Positions 34,810 to 44,230 are shown, counted from the first letter of the stretch. The stretch: 64,000 nt of DNA from Flavobacterium petrolei (GCF_003314435.2 NZ_QNVY02000002.1:310001-374000); one strand, 5' to 3'. Notes: generated by a model from the sequence alone, not told the origin. A program made the numbers and translations.

Positions 34810-35685
34810 ATGATAAAAAGAAGAGAATTTTTAATTAATACTGGTTTAGCATTAGGTGCTTTGGCCCTTGCTCCTACATTTGCTTTTGAATCAAAAAAGA
34901 GAGCTATCGGAATTCAGTTATGGACGCTACGCGATACATTACCAAAAGATGTCAAAGGAGTTTTGTCCCAAGTTGGTAAAGCTGGATTTTGTGAAGTAGA
35001 AACTTTTGGTTACTCAGCCGACAAAGGTTTTTTTGGAACCTCAGTTCGTGATTTTAAAATGATGTTGGATGATAATGATTTAAAAGCCACAAGTAATCAT
35101 TATGATTTTAATTCGATGATTAAAGACGGCTCGACAGATTTAGTTCAAAATTACATAGAAACGGCAAATTTATTAGGTAGCGAGTATGTAACAGTACCTT
35201 ATATAGTTTCCGAATTGAGAGGAACTACTGGAGATGCCTATAAAAAATTAGCAGTACAAATCAATAAAGTGGGTGAACTTTGTAAAGCTGGTGGCTTAAA
35301 ATTAGCATATCACAATCATGATTTTGAATTTACAAAATTTGGTTCAACCAATGGATATGAGATTTTATTAAATGAAACGGATAAAAATTTAGTTGATTTT
35401 GAATTGGATTTATATTGGGTAGTTCGTTCTGGAAATGATCCATTACAATTATTCAAAAAATATCCAGGACGTTTCACAATGTGGCACGTAAAAGATATGG
35501 ATAAAGTAAATCCAGATTGGAATGCTGAAATAGGAACGGGAACTATTGATTTCAAATCGATTTTTGCAGAAGCTAAACTATCTGGAATGAAACGTTTCTT
35601 TTTGGAGCACGAATCCAACTATAAACCAAATCCAATAGAATCTGCTACAACAAGTTTTAATTACATTAAGAAAAATTTAATCTAA
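34810..35685 (+). CDS. Exported sugar isomerase/epimerase TIM barrel (last gene of operon)
   Basis: A 291-residue protein with an RR-containing leader (MIKRREFLINTGLALGALAL) followed by the barrel start AIGIQLWTLRDTLP. Later barrel motifs LAYHNHDFEF, FELDLYWVVRSG, MWHVKDMD and FFLEHES carry the His/Glu/Asp metal positions of this superfamily. It is the third TIM-barrel protein of the operon, and a strong terminator 22 bases downstream ends the transcript. Reaction unknown; epimerisation or dehydration of keto-sugars is plausible. Confidence 0.83.
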   Translation: MIKRREFLINTGLALGALALAPTFAFESKKRAIGIQLWTLRDTLPKDVKGVLSQVGKAGFCEVETFGYSADKGFFGTSVRDFKMMLDDNDLKATSNHYDFNSMIKDGSTDLVQNYIETANLLGSEYVTVPYIVSELRGTTGDAYKKLAVQINKVGELCKAGGLKLAYHNHDFEFTKFGSTNGYEILLNETDKNLVDFELDLYWVVRSGNDPLQLFKKYPGRFTMWHVKDMDKVNPDWNAEIGTGTIDFKSIFAEAKLSGMKRFFLEHESNYKPNPIESATTSFNYIKKNLI

Positions 35686-35706
35686 ATATTTTTAGAAAAA
35701 TTGAAT

Positions 35707-35739
35707 AAAAAAAGGGATACTTATTGTATCCCTTTTTTT
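35707..35739. terminator. Bidirectional terminator between sugar operon and M1 peptidase
   Basis: A perfect 14-bp stem, A7-GGGATAC (35707-35720) with GTATCCC-T7 (35726-35739), loop TTATT. A tracts and T tracts on both sides allow termination in both directions between convergent genes. Confidence 0.9.
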
Positions 35740-35756
35740 ATAATTTATTCTTAAAC

Positions 35757-37412
35757 TTACTCCGTAATATTAAAACTGGCTACATAAAAGTTTTTATCTA
35801 TTTCCAGTTTTGAATTTTCAGTATTTGCTGGAACATTTTTCCATTCTGTCTTTGGTTGCAGCAATTCTTCTTTCCCATTCAGCGTTACTTTCACAGGCAT
35901 ATTAAATCCAGCAACACAATTCGTCCATCGATATCCAAACTGATTGTCATTGAAAAAATATTCTAAGGTAGGAATTCGGGTATCTCTTAAATACTGATTA
36001 AAAACGGTAGACAAATCGATTCCAACTTGCTGACTTAAACAATCTTCAATTTGTTTAGTCGTTACCGTTTGATGATAAAACGTACTGTTCAAGCCTCTTA
36101 ATATTCCTCTCCATTTTTCATCATCATTTACAATTTGGCGAAGAGTATGCAACATATTCGCGCCCTTAGGATACATGTCCCCTGAACCTTCATTGTTAAC
36201 ATCATAGTTTCCTATAATTGGTTTGTCATTTTTTATTCCTTTTCTGGTTCCTCTAACATACTCGAATCCAGCGTCTTTTCCATAGTAATATTCTACAAAA
36301 AGACTTTCAGAATAGTTGGTAAAACTCTCATGAATCCACATGTCAGCAATATCTTTGTACGTGATATTATTAGCAAACCATTCATGTCCAGATTCATGGA
36401 TAATGATAAAATCAAATTTTAATCCCCAACCCGTACCACTCAAATCGCGTCCTAAATATCCGTTTTGAAATTTATTTCCGTATGTAACTGAACTTTGATG
36501 TTCCATTCCTAAATACGGAGCTTCAACTAATTTATAACTGTCTTCATAAAATGGATATGGTCCAAACCAGTGTTCAAAAGCTTTCAACATCTTTGGGACA
36601 TCCTGAAATTGTTTTTTGGCTTTCGCCAAATTGTCTCGTAAAACGTAATAGGTACAATCTAAATCTCCTTTTTCTCCTTTATACTTTTCTGAAAACGAAA
36701 CATAATCGCCTATGTTTATGTTTACTCCATAATTATTAATTGGATTAGAAACATACCAATTGTAGGTTTTAGTTCCATCCTTTAATTGCTTGACACTTAG
36801 CAAACGTCCATTAGAAACATTAGTCAAATTTTTTGGAACATTGACACTAATCAACATATTTTCCACTTCGTCATACATGTGATCTTTGTTCGGCCACCAA
36901 ACACTAGCTCCCAATCCTTGACAGGAGGATGCAATAAAAGGGTTACCGTTATTGTCTTTCTTCCAAGTAATTCCTCCGTCCCAAGGCGGATTTACTGCAA
37001 CTTTTGGTTTACCTACGTAAAAAACTGTCAGTTCTTTTACAGCACCTTTGGTTTGAGGAGCAATTAGTTCGATAAAGAAAGCATTTCCTTCTCTGCTGTA
37101 TTTTAAAGTCGTACCATCTTGAATGACTTTATAAATTTGCATTGGATTTTGCAAATCAATTTGCATAGTCTTGTATTCCTGAAGAACTTGATATTTTATA
37201 GTGTTGGAACCTGAAATAGTGCTGTCTGCAGTATTTACCTTTATATCAAGATGGTAGTTTTTTACGTCCCACCACGCTCTTTCTTTAGTGACGCTGCCAC
37301 GCAAAGTATCTTGTCTGGTGAATATTTCCTCTTTTTTTTCTAAAAGTCCTTGTGCTTTTGTTCCATTAAAAATAACAAAAGAGATAAAAATAAGACAGAA
37401 TTGTTTTTTCAT
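35757..37412 (-). CDS. Secreted M1-family metallopeptidase
   Basis: A 551-residue protein with a Sec signal peptide (cleavage about TKAQ). The gluzincin site is HESGHEW followed 18 residues later by Glu in MWIHESFTNY, the HExxH-18-E zinc motif of M1 aminopeptidases. The usual exopeptidase GxMEN motif is represented by LGMEHQSS, as in many Bacteroidota members. It lacks the long C-terminal domain of PepN, so it is a short M1. Likely role: removal of N-terminal residues from peptides in the periplasm or at the surface. Confidence 0.9.
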   Translation of the reverse strand: MKKQFCLIFISFVIFNGTKAQGLLEKKEEIFTRQDTLRGSVTKERAWWDVKNYHLDIKVNTADSTISGSNTIKYQVLQEYKTMQIDLQNPMQIYKVIQDGTTLKYSREGNAFFIELIAPQTKGAVKELTVFYVGKPKVAVNPPWDGGITWKKDNNGNPFIASSCQGLGASVWWPNKDHMYDEVENMLISVNVPKNLTNVSNGRLLSVKQLKDGTKTYNWYVSNPINNYGVNINIGDYVSFSEKYKGEKGDLDCTYYVLRDNLAKAKKQFQDVPKMLKAFEHWFGPYPFYEDSYKLVEAPYLGMEHQSSVTYGNKFQNGYLGRDLSGTGWGLKFDFIIIHESGHEWFANNITYKDIADMWIHESFTNYSESLFVEYYYGKDAGFEYVRGTRKGIKNDKPIIGNYDVNNEGSGDMYPKGANMLHTLRQIVNDDEKWRGILRGLNSTFYHQTVTTKQIEDCLSQQVGIDLSTVFNQYLRDTRIPTLEYFFNDNQFGYRWTNCVAGFNMPVKVTLNGKEELLQPKTEWKNVPANTENSKLEIDKNFYVASFNITE

Positions 37413-37471
37413 AGTGAATTTACTTTGGACAAAAATAAACTTTAAAATTTTAGAAATAAACTTCCTGAAAT

Positions 37472-38518
37472 TTATTTTCCTGGATAAATTTGGGCATATT
37501 CTTGCAACAGCTTATTATCTTTTCCTCTAATTTGCATGATTACCTTGTTGTTTTCAAAATCAAACTTCAACAACCCAAAATTAATATCTTTGATAACTTC
37601 TCCTTTCATATAAGGATTTTCTTCACCTGAAAAAGAAGCGTAGGTATGCGTTAATCCGCTTGAAGTAAAATCAATTAAAGGATACGACAAACCAATTACC
37701 TTTTTAGAAGAAAATGTAGCAATATGGCGGTCGCCGGAAATTATAAAAGTACCTTTAGCTTTGGTAGAAACAATCAATTGCTCCAATTTTTCTATCTCAT
37801 GAGGAAAATTCCCCCAAGCTTCAAAACCGTGTTTATCGGAAAGAAATTGAATACTGCTGACAATTACATTAAATTGTGCATCAGAAGTTTGAAGTTCTTT
37901 TTCCAACCATTTCCATTGTGCATTTCCTAACACCGTTCCTTCACCGTATTTATTGGGTTCAAAACGTTTTTTAGAATCGGTGGCTTTTGTCAATTTAGTT
38001 CTAAAAAAACGGGAATCCAATACAATTATTTTGACTTTATTTCCATTTACTGCAATAGTTTTGGCAGTATAAACGCCATCTCTTTTTCGCTCAGGATCAC
38101 TTTTTGGAGTGCCTAAAAAATCCAACAAAAGCTGTTGACTTTCTCTTTTAAAAGGATATTCTTCTCCGCCGTCATTTGCACCAAAATCGTGATCGTCCCA
38201 AGTTCCAAGAACGATTTTGTTTTTTATAAATTTGAGATAATCAGCATCCTGTTTCTGAATTTCATAATTTTTTTTAAGAACCTGCATATCCTCAGTATCC
38301 GAATAGACATTATCACCGCCCCAAATCCAAACGGACGGATGATTTTCATCTATCGCTGACCAAAGTTCATTCTTAATTTTCTGGTCGTCGCATGAACCGA
38401 AAGCAACCGTTAAGAAAGTATTTTGAAACGGTTTTTCAGTTATAATAGTGGATTTTGTATCCTGCGTTTTGCAACCAATAAAGGCAAAAAAACCAAAAAT
38501 AAAAAGTATTTTTTTCAT
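37472..38518 (-). CDS. Alkaline phosphatase D (PhoD-like) lipoprotein
   Basis: A 348-residue protein with a lipobox (FAFIGCKT), so it is probably a membrane-anchored lipoprotein. PhoD-like metallophosphatase motifs: VAFGSCDDQ, IWGGDNVYSD, GTWDDHDFGAND and ISGDRHIATF. Such enzymes hydrolyse phosphodi- or monoesters with Fe/Ca. No phosphate-regulon neighbours are seen. It lies about 60 bp upstream of the M1 peptidase on the same strand, and both may be co-transcribed. Confidence 0.88.
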   Translation of the reverse strand: MKKILFIFGFFAFIGCKTQDTKSTIITEKPFQNTFLTVAFGSCDDQKIKNELWSAIDENHPSVWIWGGDNVYSDTEDMQVLKKNYEIQKQDADYLKFIKNKIVLGTWDDHDFGANDGGEEYPFKRESQQLLLDFLGTPKSDPERKRDGVYTAKTIAVNGNKVKIIVLDSRFFRTKLTKATDSKKRFEPNKYGEGTVLGNAQWKWLEKELQTSDAQFNVIVSSIQFLSDKHGFEAWGNFPHEIEKLEQLIVSTKAKGTFIISGDRHIATFSSKKVIGLSYPLIDFTSSGLTHTYASFSGEENPYMKGEVIKDINFGLLKFDFENNKVIMQIRGKDNKLLQEYAQIYPGK

Positions 38519-38607
38519 GTGGTATTTTTATAAAATATTTCTAAATTCTAAATTTGCTACGAAGATATAAAAATCAGTTCAGTTCAACTTTAAGTAAAGT
38601 TTAATAA

Positions 38608-38641
38608 AAAAGCGACTATTCTTATGGAAATAGTCGCTTTT
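38608..38641 (-). terminator. Terminator after the ATP-grasp gene at 38664
   Basis: A perfect 13-bp stem (38608-38620 with 38629-38641, 8-base loop). On the minus strand T residues follow, and it lies 22 bases past the ATP-grasp stop. It separates the ligase-peptidase-esterase operon from the phosphatase gene. Confidence 0.85.
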
Positions 38642-38663
38642 CTTATAGATTTTAAACCAAAAA

Positions 38664-39878
38664 TTAATGAAGGTTTGTCACTTTACTTTGTTCAACTACA
38701 GCGGTAAAATCATTTGCTAAACGATTCCCATAATCCTCTAGCAATTCTAAAACTCTTTCTTGTTTATCTGATTTGACAATAAGACCCGCATGATATTCTA
38801 GTGGAACTTTAAAACAAACTTCCGGATCTGAAAACGATGCTAAATTAGGATGTTGGAATTTTGACAATGTCAAAACGATACCTGCATATCCTTTTTTTAC
38901 TTTTGGTAACATGTATTTAGATTCTTTGACCAATCCATTTTCAATTGCTGCCCATTCTTTCCATAAATTGATATTGGAAGCTTCAGCAACCATTTCGGCC
39001 AAATGCGCTCCTCCTACTCTTGAGGATGTTTCCAAAAAGTAAATCTGACCATCATCATTACTTTTTATAAACTCCGTATGCGCAGCACCATGTTTCAAGC
39101 CAAAGCCTTTCATCACTTGCTCATTTAGTTTTTTTATCGCTTTGTCATCATCAGAATTGTATTTGACATTAGCAGAGCGGAAAACACCGCCTCCTTGTGA
39201 AATTTCCATTGGTGTTGCCAAATATTTTGATGTTAAACTAAAGATTACTTTACTTTCCGAAATCAAACTATCGCAATGATATACATCGCCTGGTTTAAAT
39301 TGTTCGATTAAATATTTGAATCTGTTATTCCCCATTTCATTGATATGAATCCACAAACTCTCTTTATCAAACACTTTTATAATCCCGGATGCCGATGCTT
39401 CAGAGCGTGGTTTCAGAACCCATGGAGCCGGAATTGTATCCGCAAAAGTGTTGATGTCATGATCATTAAATAACGAACAAAAAGCCGGAATAGGAATTCC
39501 ACAACTTTTAGCTCTCATTCGCATGGCCAGTTTATCTCTAAAATAACGTCCCGTAGTTTGTCCCATTCCATCAATACGAAGATTTTCCCTGAGATACGTA
39601 GCTTTTTCAACATCATAATCGTCCAAAGCTACAATGGCATCAATTTTTGTTGACTTCATAAAATTACCAACACCTAACAACAGATGTTCTAAATTCCAAT
39701 CGACATCCTGCCCTTCCATATAAAAAATCTCATCAATATATTGATGTGGCCATGGTTTATCCCTCAGTTTTTCGCTCGTCACTAAATAGACTTTGTTGCC
39801 TGACTTTTTTAAATTAATTAAAAAATCGGACCCTTTGAAATAATTTGAAATACAAAGAAACGTTTTAGAATTTTCCAT
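38664..39878 (-). CDS. ATP-grasp ligase (second cluster)
   Basis: A 404-residue enzyme with the three ATP-grasp parts: a pre-ATP-grasp N-terminal half, the nucleotide site WVLKPRSEASASGIIKV with the Lys, and the metal/catalytic site AAHTEFIKSNDDGQIYFLETSSRVGGAHLAEM near the C-terminus. It resembles the carbamoyl-phosphate-synthase-L/BacD type that joins amino acids or similar acids to amines. Its start is three bases after the M17 aminopeptidase stop, so the two are tightly coupled. Substrate unknown. Confidence 0.86.
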   Translation of the reverse strand: MENSKTFLCISNYFKGSDFLINLKKSGNKVYLVTSEKLRDKPWPHQYIDEIFYMEGQDVDWNLEHLLLGVGNFMKSTKIDAIVALDDYDVEKATYLRENLRIDGMGQTTGRYFRDKLAMRMRAKSCGIPIPAFCSLFNDHDINTFADTIPAPWVLKPRSEASASGIIKVFDKESLWIHINEMGNNRFKYLIEQFKPGDVYHCDSLISESKVIFSLTSKYLATPMEISQGGGVFRSANVKYNSDDDKAIKKLNEQVMKGFGLKHGAAHTEFIKSNDDGQIYFLETSSRVGGAHLAEMVAEASNINLWKEWAAIENGLVKESKYMLPKVKKGYAGIVLTLSKFQHPNLASFSDPEVCFKVPLEYHAGLIVKSDKQERVLELLEDYGNRLANDFTAVVEQSKVTNLH

Positions 39879-39881
39879 AGA

Positions 39882-41315
39882 TTATAAATTTTCAATGAAT
39901 TTAGTTAATAAATGGACACCAAATGCTGTTGCATGCTTACTTTTAGCAAATTCATCATCGCCAAATGCTACTCCAGCCACATCCAAATGTGCCCAAGCTT
40001 TATGTTCTTGCGTAAAATATTCTAAAAATTTAGCCGCACTTATGGCTCCAGCAACCGCTTTTCCACTAAAATTCTTAACATCGGCAATATCACTTTCTAT
40101 ATCGGATTTATATACATCCCAAAGCGGTAATGGCCATAAACGCTCTCCAATTGCATCTCCGTTTTCTTGTAGTTTCTTAGCCATTTCTTCGTTATTGGTA
40201 AACAAAGCACCGCATTCAAAACCAAGAGTAGCCACGCTGCTTCCCGTCAATGTAGCAATATCAACAATGTATTCCGGTTCGAAATTTTTAATCAAATAGG
40301 ACAATCCATCAGCTAAAACTAGTCGGCCTTCAGCATCTGTATCGATTATTTCTATAGAATGTCCGCTGTAACTGTGAATTACATCACTTGGCAAAAATGA
40401 TTTTGCGTCCACAGCATTTTCGGCACAAGGTACAATTGCGGTTACTTTTACAGGTAATTGCAAATCAGCAATTAGTTGCATCGCACCAAAAACAGCGCCG
40501 CCACCAGCCATATCACACTTCATGTGAAGCATTCCTGCCGTTTTGATATTCAATCCTCCAGTATCAAAAGTGATTCCTTTTCCTACCAATCCAACATGTT
40601 TTAGATGTGGGACTTCTTGTTTAGGAGTGTAATTCATGATAATGAACTGAGGCTCATTTTCACTTCCTTTTCCAACCGCTAAAAAAGCACCCAATCCAAC
40701 TATTTTTGAAGCATCGTAGCCCAGAACTTCAACTTCAAAACCATATTGATCTCCTGTTTCTTTAGCCCATTTTGCTAAATATTTTGGATTAACAGTATTA
40801 GGCGGCAAATCGACTAAGCTGTAGGTTGCTAATTGTGCTTTGGCAATTTTAATTCCTTTTTTGGCTGCAGCCAAATGATCTTTTTCTGAAATCAAACTCA
40901 AATTAAAATCGGGTTCTATAAATGGATGTGTTTTTTTGTCTAATTTAAAATGACCTAAATCATAAGTACCCAAAAGCAAACCTGAAACCATAGCTTCAAT
41001 CTGGTTTTCTACGAATTCCTGCGGTATAACTAAAGCTACATTCGAACTGAAATTATCTTTTTGTTTCGATGAAATGCGGCGAAAAGTAGTTTTCAAAGAT
41101 TTATAATCTATAGTTTTTCCTAATCCAATGAAGAGATATGTATTATCATTTTCTTCAGCTAAATAGTGAGAATCTTTTTTTCCATAAAAAACTTTAGAAG
41201 AAATTTCCAAACCATTGAATGTAATGGGAACAATACTTTTTGAGTAGGTTTCAAAAACTGGAATCAAAATTGTGCCTGAAAAATTATCTGAATTTGTAAT
41301 TGTCGTTGTTGTCAT
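39882..41315 (-). CDS. M17 leucyl-aminopeptidase-family protein
   Basis: A 477-residue cytosolic M17 peptidase. Catalytic-domain motifs are GKGITFDTGGLNIK (metal-binding Lys and Asp) and DTDAEGRLVLADGL (metal Asp and Glu, catalytic Arg), with GIT and MAGGGAVF around them. The N-terminal domain is poorly conserved as usual. It would remove N-terminal residues from dipeptides or peptides and is usually hexameric. Between an esterase and an ATP-grasp ligase it might process or salvage the same peptide-like compound. Confidence 0.9.
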   Translation of the reverse strand: MTTTTITNSDNFSGTILIPVFETYSKSIVPITFNGLEISSKVFYGKKDSHYLAEENDNTYLFIGLGKTIDYKSLKTTFRRISSKQKDNFSSNVALVIPQEFVENQIEAMVSGLLLGTYDLGHFKLDKKTHPFIEPDFNLSLISEKDHLAAAKKGIKIAKAQLATYSLVDLPPNTVNPKYLAKWAKETGDQYGFEVEVLGYDASKIVGLGAFLAVGKGSENEPQFIIMNYTPKQEVPHLKHVGLVGKGITFDTGGLNIKTAGMLHMKCDMAGGGAVFGAMQLIADLQLPVKVTAIVPCAENAVDAKSFLPSDVIHSYSGHSIEIIDTDAEGRLVLADGLSYLIKNFEPEYIVDIATLTGSSVATLGFECGALFTNNEEMAKKLQENGDAIGERLWPLPLWDVYKSDIESDIADVKNFSGKAVAGAISAAKFLEYFTQEHKAWAHLDVAGVAFGDDEFAKSKHATAFGVHLLTKFIENL

Positions 41316-41399
41316 TTTCTTGTTTTTTTATAGCTAACTGATTAAATGCAATAGCATTGCCTGATACTTTTTTTGTTTTATATTCAATAAATCACTTCT

Positions 41400-42545
41400 C
41401 TACGGATTTTTTGTATTAAAAAATAACCATTCAATGGCTTTAGGAAATTCATCACTCCAATAGGTTTCACTATGTTTTCCTTGCCTGTTTATACTTAAAT
41501 TAATGTTCGAGTTTTCTTTCACAAATTCACTTGAAATCAAATCATTCTGAAACTTATTTACATGCTCAATCATGGTTTTACTTTCATCACCGCCAGCATA
41601 TAAATACACTTTGGTATCAGCAGTATTCGCTTTCTTTGGGTCAATTTTTAATTCGGGAACAACCCACAATGACGGGGAAAAAATCATTAATTTTCCATAC
41701 ACTTCAGGATTTCTCAACCCACTAAAAATGCTCACTAATCCACCCATCGAGCTTCCTCCAATTCCTGTGAATTCTCGTTCTTTTTTGGTTCTAAAATGAC
41801 TGTCTACATAGGGTTTTAATGTGTCCGTTACAAAGCGAATGTATTTCTTGCCTTGCCCTTTTCCCAAAACTGTTTTCCCAACATTGTATTCTTTTATGCG
41901 ATCTTCTTCGGCGTGTTCTATTGCAATTATTATAATTTTTCCAATTTTATACTCGGACATAACTGCCAATTTCTTATCAATTTCCCAATTGCCAAATTCA
42001 GCAGTTTCATTGAATAAATTTTGGGCATCCTGTAAATACATCACCGGATAACTTTCACTTGAATTGTCATAATCATGTGGTAAAAGTGCCCAAATTTTTC
42101 TGGTTTTGTTGAGTTGCGGAATCTCAAATTCATCAGATATCAACTGTACTTGTGGCAAAAAAGATTGTTTAAAGGGAAGCCAGTTTCTTCTCCATCTCGC
42201 AACGTGTTCGTTTTGAATTCCGGTATGCGCTATTGTGGAGCGATTTTCGGTTCGATTTCCATGGCTGTCAATCTCTACTTCACTCCAATCCCCTTTTGAA
42301 AATTTATATAAAAGCTCAGCTGGGTAATCAAAATCGTGCGAAAATTTATAATGATACGAACTGTTTCCTATTTTCTCCATCAGAAAATCTTTGTCCTGTG
42401 TGCGCCAATTATTAAAATTTCCAGAAATATAAACCGGTCGCGCATCATCTTCATCAGTAGTCATTATTATATGCAGTCCGGTATTTATTGTGGAATTGTT
42501 TAAATCAGGGTTAAATGTGGTATTATCTGAATTCATTACTTGCAT
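41400..42545 (-). CDS. Esterase with N-terminal glycogen-binding-like domain (Fes/esterase D type)
   Basis: A 381-residue protein. The first about 130 residues (ARPVYISGNFNNWRTQD...) form an early-set/CBM48-like domain. The rest is an alpha/beta hydrolase of the enterochelin-esterase type: GIGGSSMGGLVSIFSG with the nucleophile Ser, Asp in YLYAGGDES and His in RQGKHSETYW. No signal peptide is obvious. It leads the operon esterase - M17 - ATP-grasp. The architecture resembles Bacteroidota hydrolases of siderophore or peptide esters; the substrate is open. Confidence 0.84.
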   Translation of the reverse strand: MQVMNSDNTTFNPDLNNSTINTGLHIIMTTDEDDARPVYISGNFNNWRTQDKDFLMEKIGNSSYHYKFSHDFDYPAELLYKFSKGDWSEVEIDSHGNRTENRSTIAHTGIQNEHVARWRRNWLPFKQSFLPQVQLISDEFEIPQLNKTRKIWALLPHDYDNSSESYPVMYLQDAQNLFNETAEFGNWEIDKKLAVMSEYKIGKIIIIAIEHAEEDRIKEYNVGKTVLGKGQGKKYIRFVTDTLKPYVDSHFRTKKEREFTGIGGSSMGGLVSIFSGLRNPEVYGKLMIFSPSLWVVPELKIDPKKANTADTKVYLYAGGDESKTMIEHVNKFQNDLISSEFVKENSNINLSINRQGKHSETYWSDEFPKAIEWLFFNTKNP

Positions 42546-42615
42546 GCGCTACTTTAATTTTTTTTTTAATAATAGTAAATATAGTGGATTGCATTTGGAA
42601 ATAAAAGAAAAAAGG

Positions 42616-42650
42616 AAACCCAATAGCGAATCAATTTTGCTATTGGGTTT
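42616..42650 (-). terminator. Terminator of the histidine operon
   Basis: A perfect 12-bp stem AAACCCAATAGC (42616-42627) with GCTATTGGGTTT (42639-42650). On the minus strand it is followed by a pyrimidine-rich run ending in T residues, 22 bases after the hisIE stop. Confidence 0.85.
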
Positions 42651-42672
42651 TTATAAATGAAATTTAAATATA

Positions 42673-43278
42673 CTAATTTTTCTTTTGGCGGCTTTTCAAA
42701 ACTTCAACAACATCATCTAGTTTGAAACCTTTGGCTTGCAGCAAGATAAGATAGTGAAAAAGTAAATCGGCACTTTCGCCCAAGAATAAATCGTCGTTGT
42801 CATCTTTTGCCTCGATTACGACTTCTATCGCTTCCTCGCCTACTTTTTGGGCAATTTTGTTCATGCCTAATTTAAATAAGGAAGCCACGTAACTTTTTTC
42901 AGAATCCGCATTTTCTCTTCGAAGTTGGATGGTATCTTCTAAATCTGAAATAAAACCATATTTTCCTTTATTTTCGCCATTCCAGCACGTATCAGTTCCT
43001 TTGTGACATGTTGGCCCTTCTGGTTTAACCTGAATCAACAACGTATCATTATCGCAGTCGTTTTTAATGTCAATCAGATTCAAAAAGTTGCCGCTTTCCT
43101 CGCCTTTTGTCCAAAGTCTTTGTTTGGTGCGACTATAAAAAGTTACTTTTTTAGTATCAACCGTTTTTTGATATGCTTCAGCATTCATGAAACCCAACAT
43201 CAAAACCGTTTTGGTTTCGCTGTCCTGAATGATGGCTGGTATTAATCCGTCTGTATTTTTTGAGAAATCTATGTTCAT
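42673..43278 (-). CDS. hisIE: Bifunctional phosphoribosyl-AMP cyclohydrolase / phosphoribosyl-ATP diphosphatase
   Basis: A 201-residue fusion catalysing the second and third steps of histidine synthesis. The HisI half (1-about 100) has SRTKQRLWTKGEESGN and the zinc-binding Asp/Cys residues DCDNDTLL and GPTCHKGTDTCW. The HisE half (about 110-201) has SYVASLFKLGMNKIAQKVGEEAIEV with the MazG-like acidic residues. It is the last gene of the his operon, 98 bp after hisF, and is followed by the operon terminator. Confidence 0.95.
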   Translation of the reverse strand: MNIDFSKNTDGLIPAIIQDSETKTVLMLGFMNAEAYQKTVDTKKVTFYSRTKQRLWTKGEESGNFLNLIDIKNDCDNDTLLIQVKPEGPTCHKGTDTCWNGENKGKYGFISDLEDTIQLRRENADSEKSYVASLFKLGMNKIAQKVGEEAIEVVIEAKDDNDDLFLGESADLLFHYLILLQAKGFKLDDVVEVLKSRQKKN

Positions 43279-43288
43279 ATTTTTTAAG

Positions 43289-43346
43289 TATTAAGTCGTA
43301 AATATTAAGTCGTAAGTACTAAGTTGTAAAATATTAAGTAGTTTAA
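43289..43346. repeat. Imperfect tandem repeat between hisF and hisIE
   Basis: Four units of about 14 bases beginning at 43289, 43303, 43317 and 43332 (TATTAAGTCGTAA and variants). The period is 14-15 bases, so this is a minisatellite and not a CRISPR. Similar units are common in flavobacterial intergenic DNA. Confidence 0.85.
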
Positions 43347-43376
43347 CCTTAATAATTCATACTTAAAACTTATTAC

Positions 43377-44132
43377 TTAAATACGTACTTCGATATTGTT
43401 ATTTTTAAGGGCTATTTTTAATGTCTTGATTTCAATTTCTTTAAAATGAAATACGCTCGCGGCCAATGCTGCATCTGCTTTTCCATCTAAAAAAGTATCT
43501 ACAAAATGCTGTATGTTTCCCGCACCACCGGAAGCAATTATGGGAATATTTACTAATTCCGAAAGTCTAGCCAAAGCTTCATTAGCAAATCCGTTTTTAG
43601 TTCCGTCATTATCCATTGATGTGAATAAGATCTCGCCTGCTCCACGTTCTTCGACCTCCTTTGCCCAATCAAATAAATTCAATTCGGTAGGTACTTTTCC
43701 GCCCACCAAATGAACAATCCATTGTCCATCGATTTGTTTAGCATCAATCGCAACAACTACACATTGGCTTCCAAATTTCTGTGCCAGATCATTAATCAAC
43801 TGCGGGTTTTTGACTGCTGATGAATTAATGGAAACTTTATCAGCCCCGTTTTGCAACAAAACTTCCACATCTTTTACAGATGAAATTCCACCACCAACAG
43901 TAAACGGAATATTAATAGTTGAAGCGACTTTACGTACCAAATCAACTAAGGTTTTTCTTCTTTCTTCCGTTGCCGAAATATCCAAAAAAACCAATTCATC
44001 AGCACCTTCATCCGAATATATTTTGGCTAATTCTACGGGATCGCCGGCGTCACGCAAATCTACAAAATTTACACCTTTGACGGTACGTCCGTTTTTTATA
44101 TCTAGACAAGGGATAATTCTTTTAGTAAGCAT
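43377..44132 (-). CDS. hisF: Imidazole glycerol phosphate synthase cyclase subunit HisF
   Basis: A 251-residue TIM barrel that, with HisH, converts PRFAR and ammonia to imidazole glycerol phosphate and AICAR. Conserved [12 protein letters not shown] with catalytic Asp11 at the start, VVVAIDAK with the second catalytic Asp in the middle and the phosphate site [11 protein letters not shown] near the C-terminus. Length is normal. It lies between hisA and hisIE in the canonical operon order. Confidence 0.97.
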   Translation of the reverse strand: MLTKRIIPCLDIKNGRTVKGVNFVDLRDAGDPVELAKIYSDEGADELVFLDISATEERRKTLVDLVRKVASTINIPFTVGGGISSVKDVEVLLQNGADKVSINSSAVKNPQLINDLAQKFGSQCVVVAIDAKQIDGQWIVHLVGGKVPTELNLFDWAKEVEERGAGEILFTSMDNDGTKNGFANEALARLSELVNIPIIASGGAGNIQHFVDTFLDGKADAALAASVFHFKEIEIKTLKIALKNNNIEVRI

Positions 44133-44230
44133 AATTTTGTTTTTACAAAGAGATTCACAAAAGTAACGCAGAGGTACACAAAATTTTTAGAGAATCTTTG
44201 TGTTTTCTTTTTGTGACTTTGTGAAATAAT
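44133..44230. repeat. Imperfect inverted-repeat filler between hisA and hisF
   Basis: The gap contains ACAAAGAGATTCACAAAAG followed by GTAACGCAGAGGTACACAAA and, further on, TTTGTGTTTTCTTTTTGTGAC with TTTGTGAAA. The halves can partly pair. I remember similar phrases built from CTTTGTG and GCGTTAC in many flavobacterial intergenic regions, so it looks like a degenerate dispersed repeat. Confidence 0.5.

Noticed and set aside
39895-40299. Plus-strand open frame of 134 codons opposite the M17 gene
   Set aside because: It lies wholly inside a conserved peptidase gene on the other strand and has no recognisable domain.
43289-43346. Tandem repeat array as a possible CRISPR
   Set aside because: Units are about 14 bases with no unique spacers, and no cas genes are near. 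It is a minisatellite.
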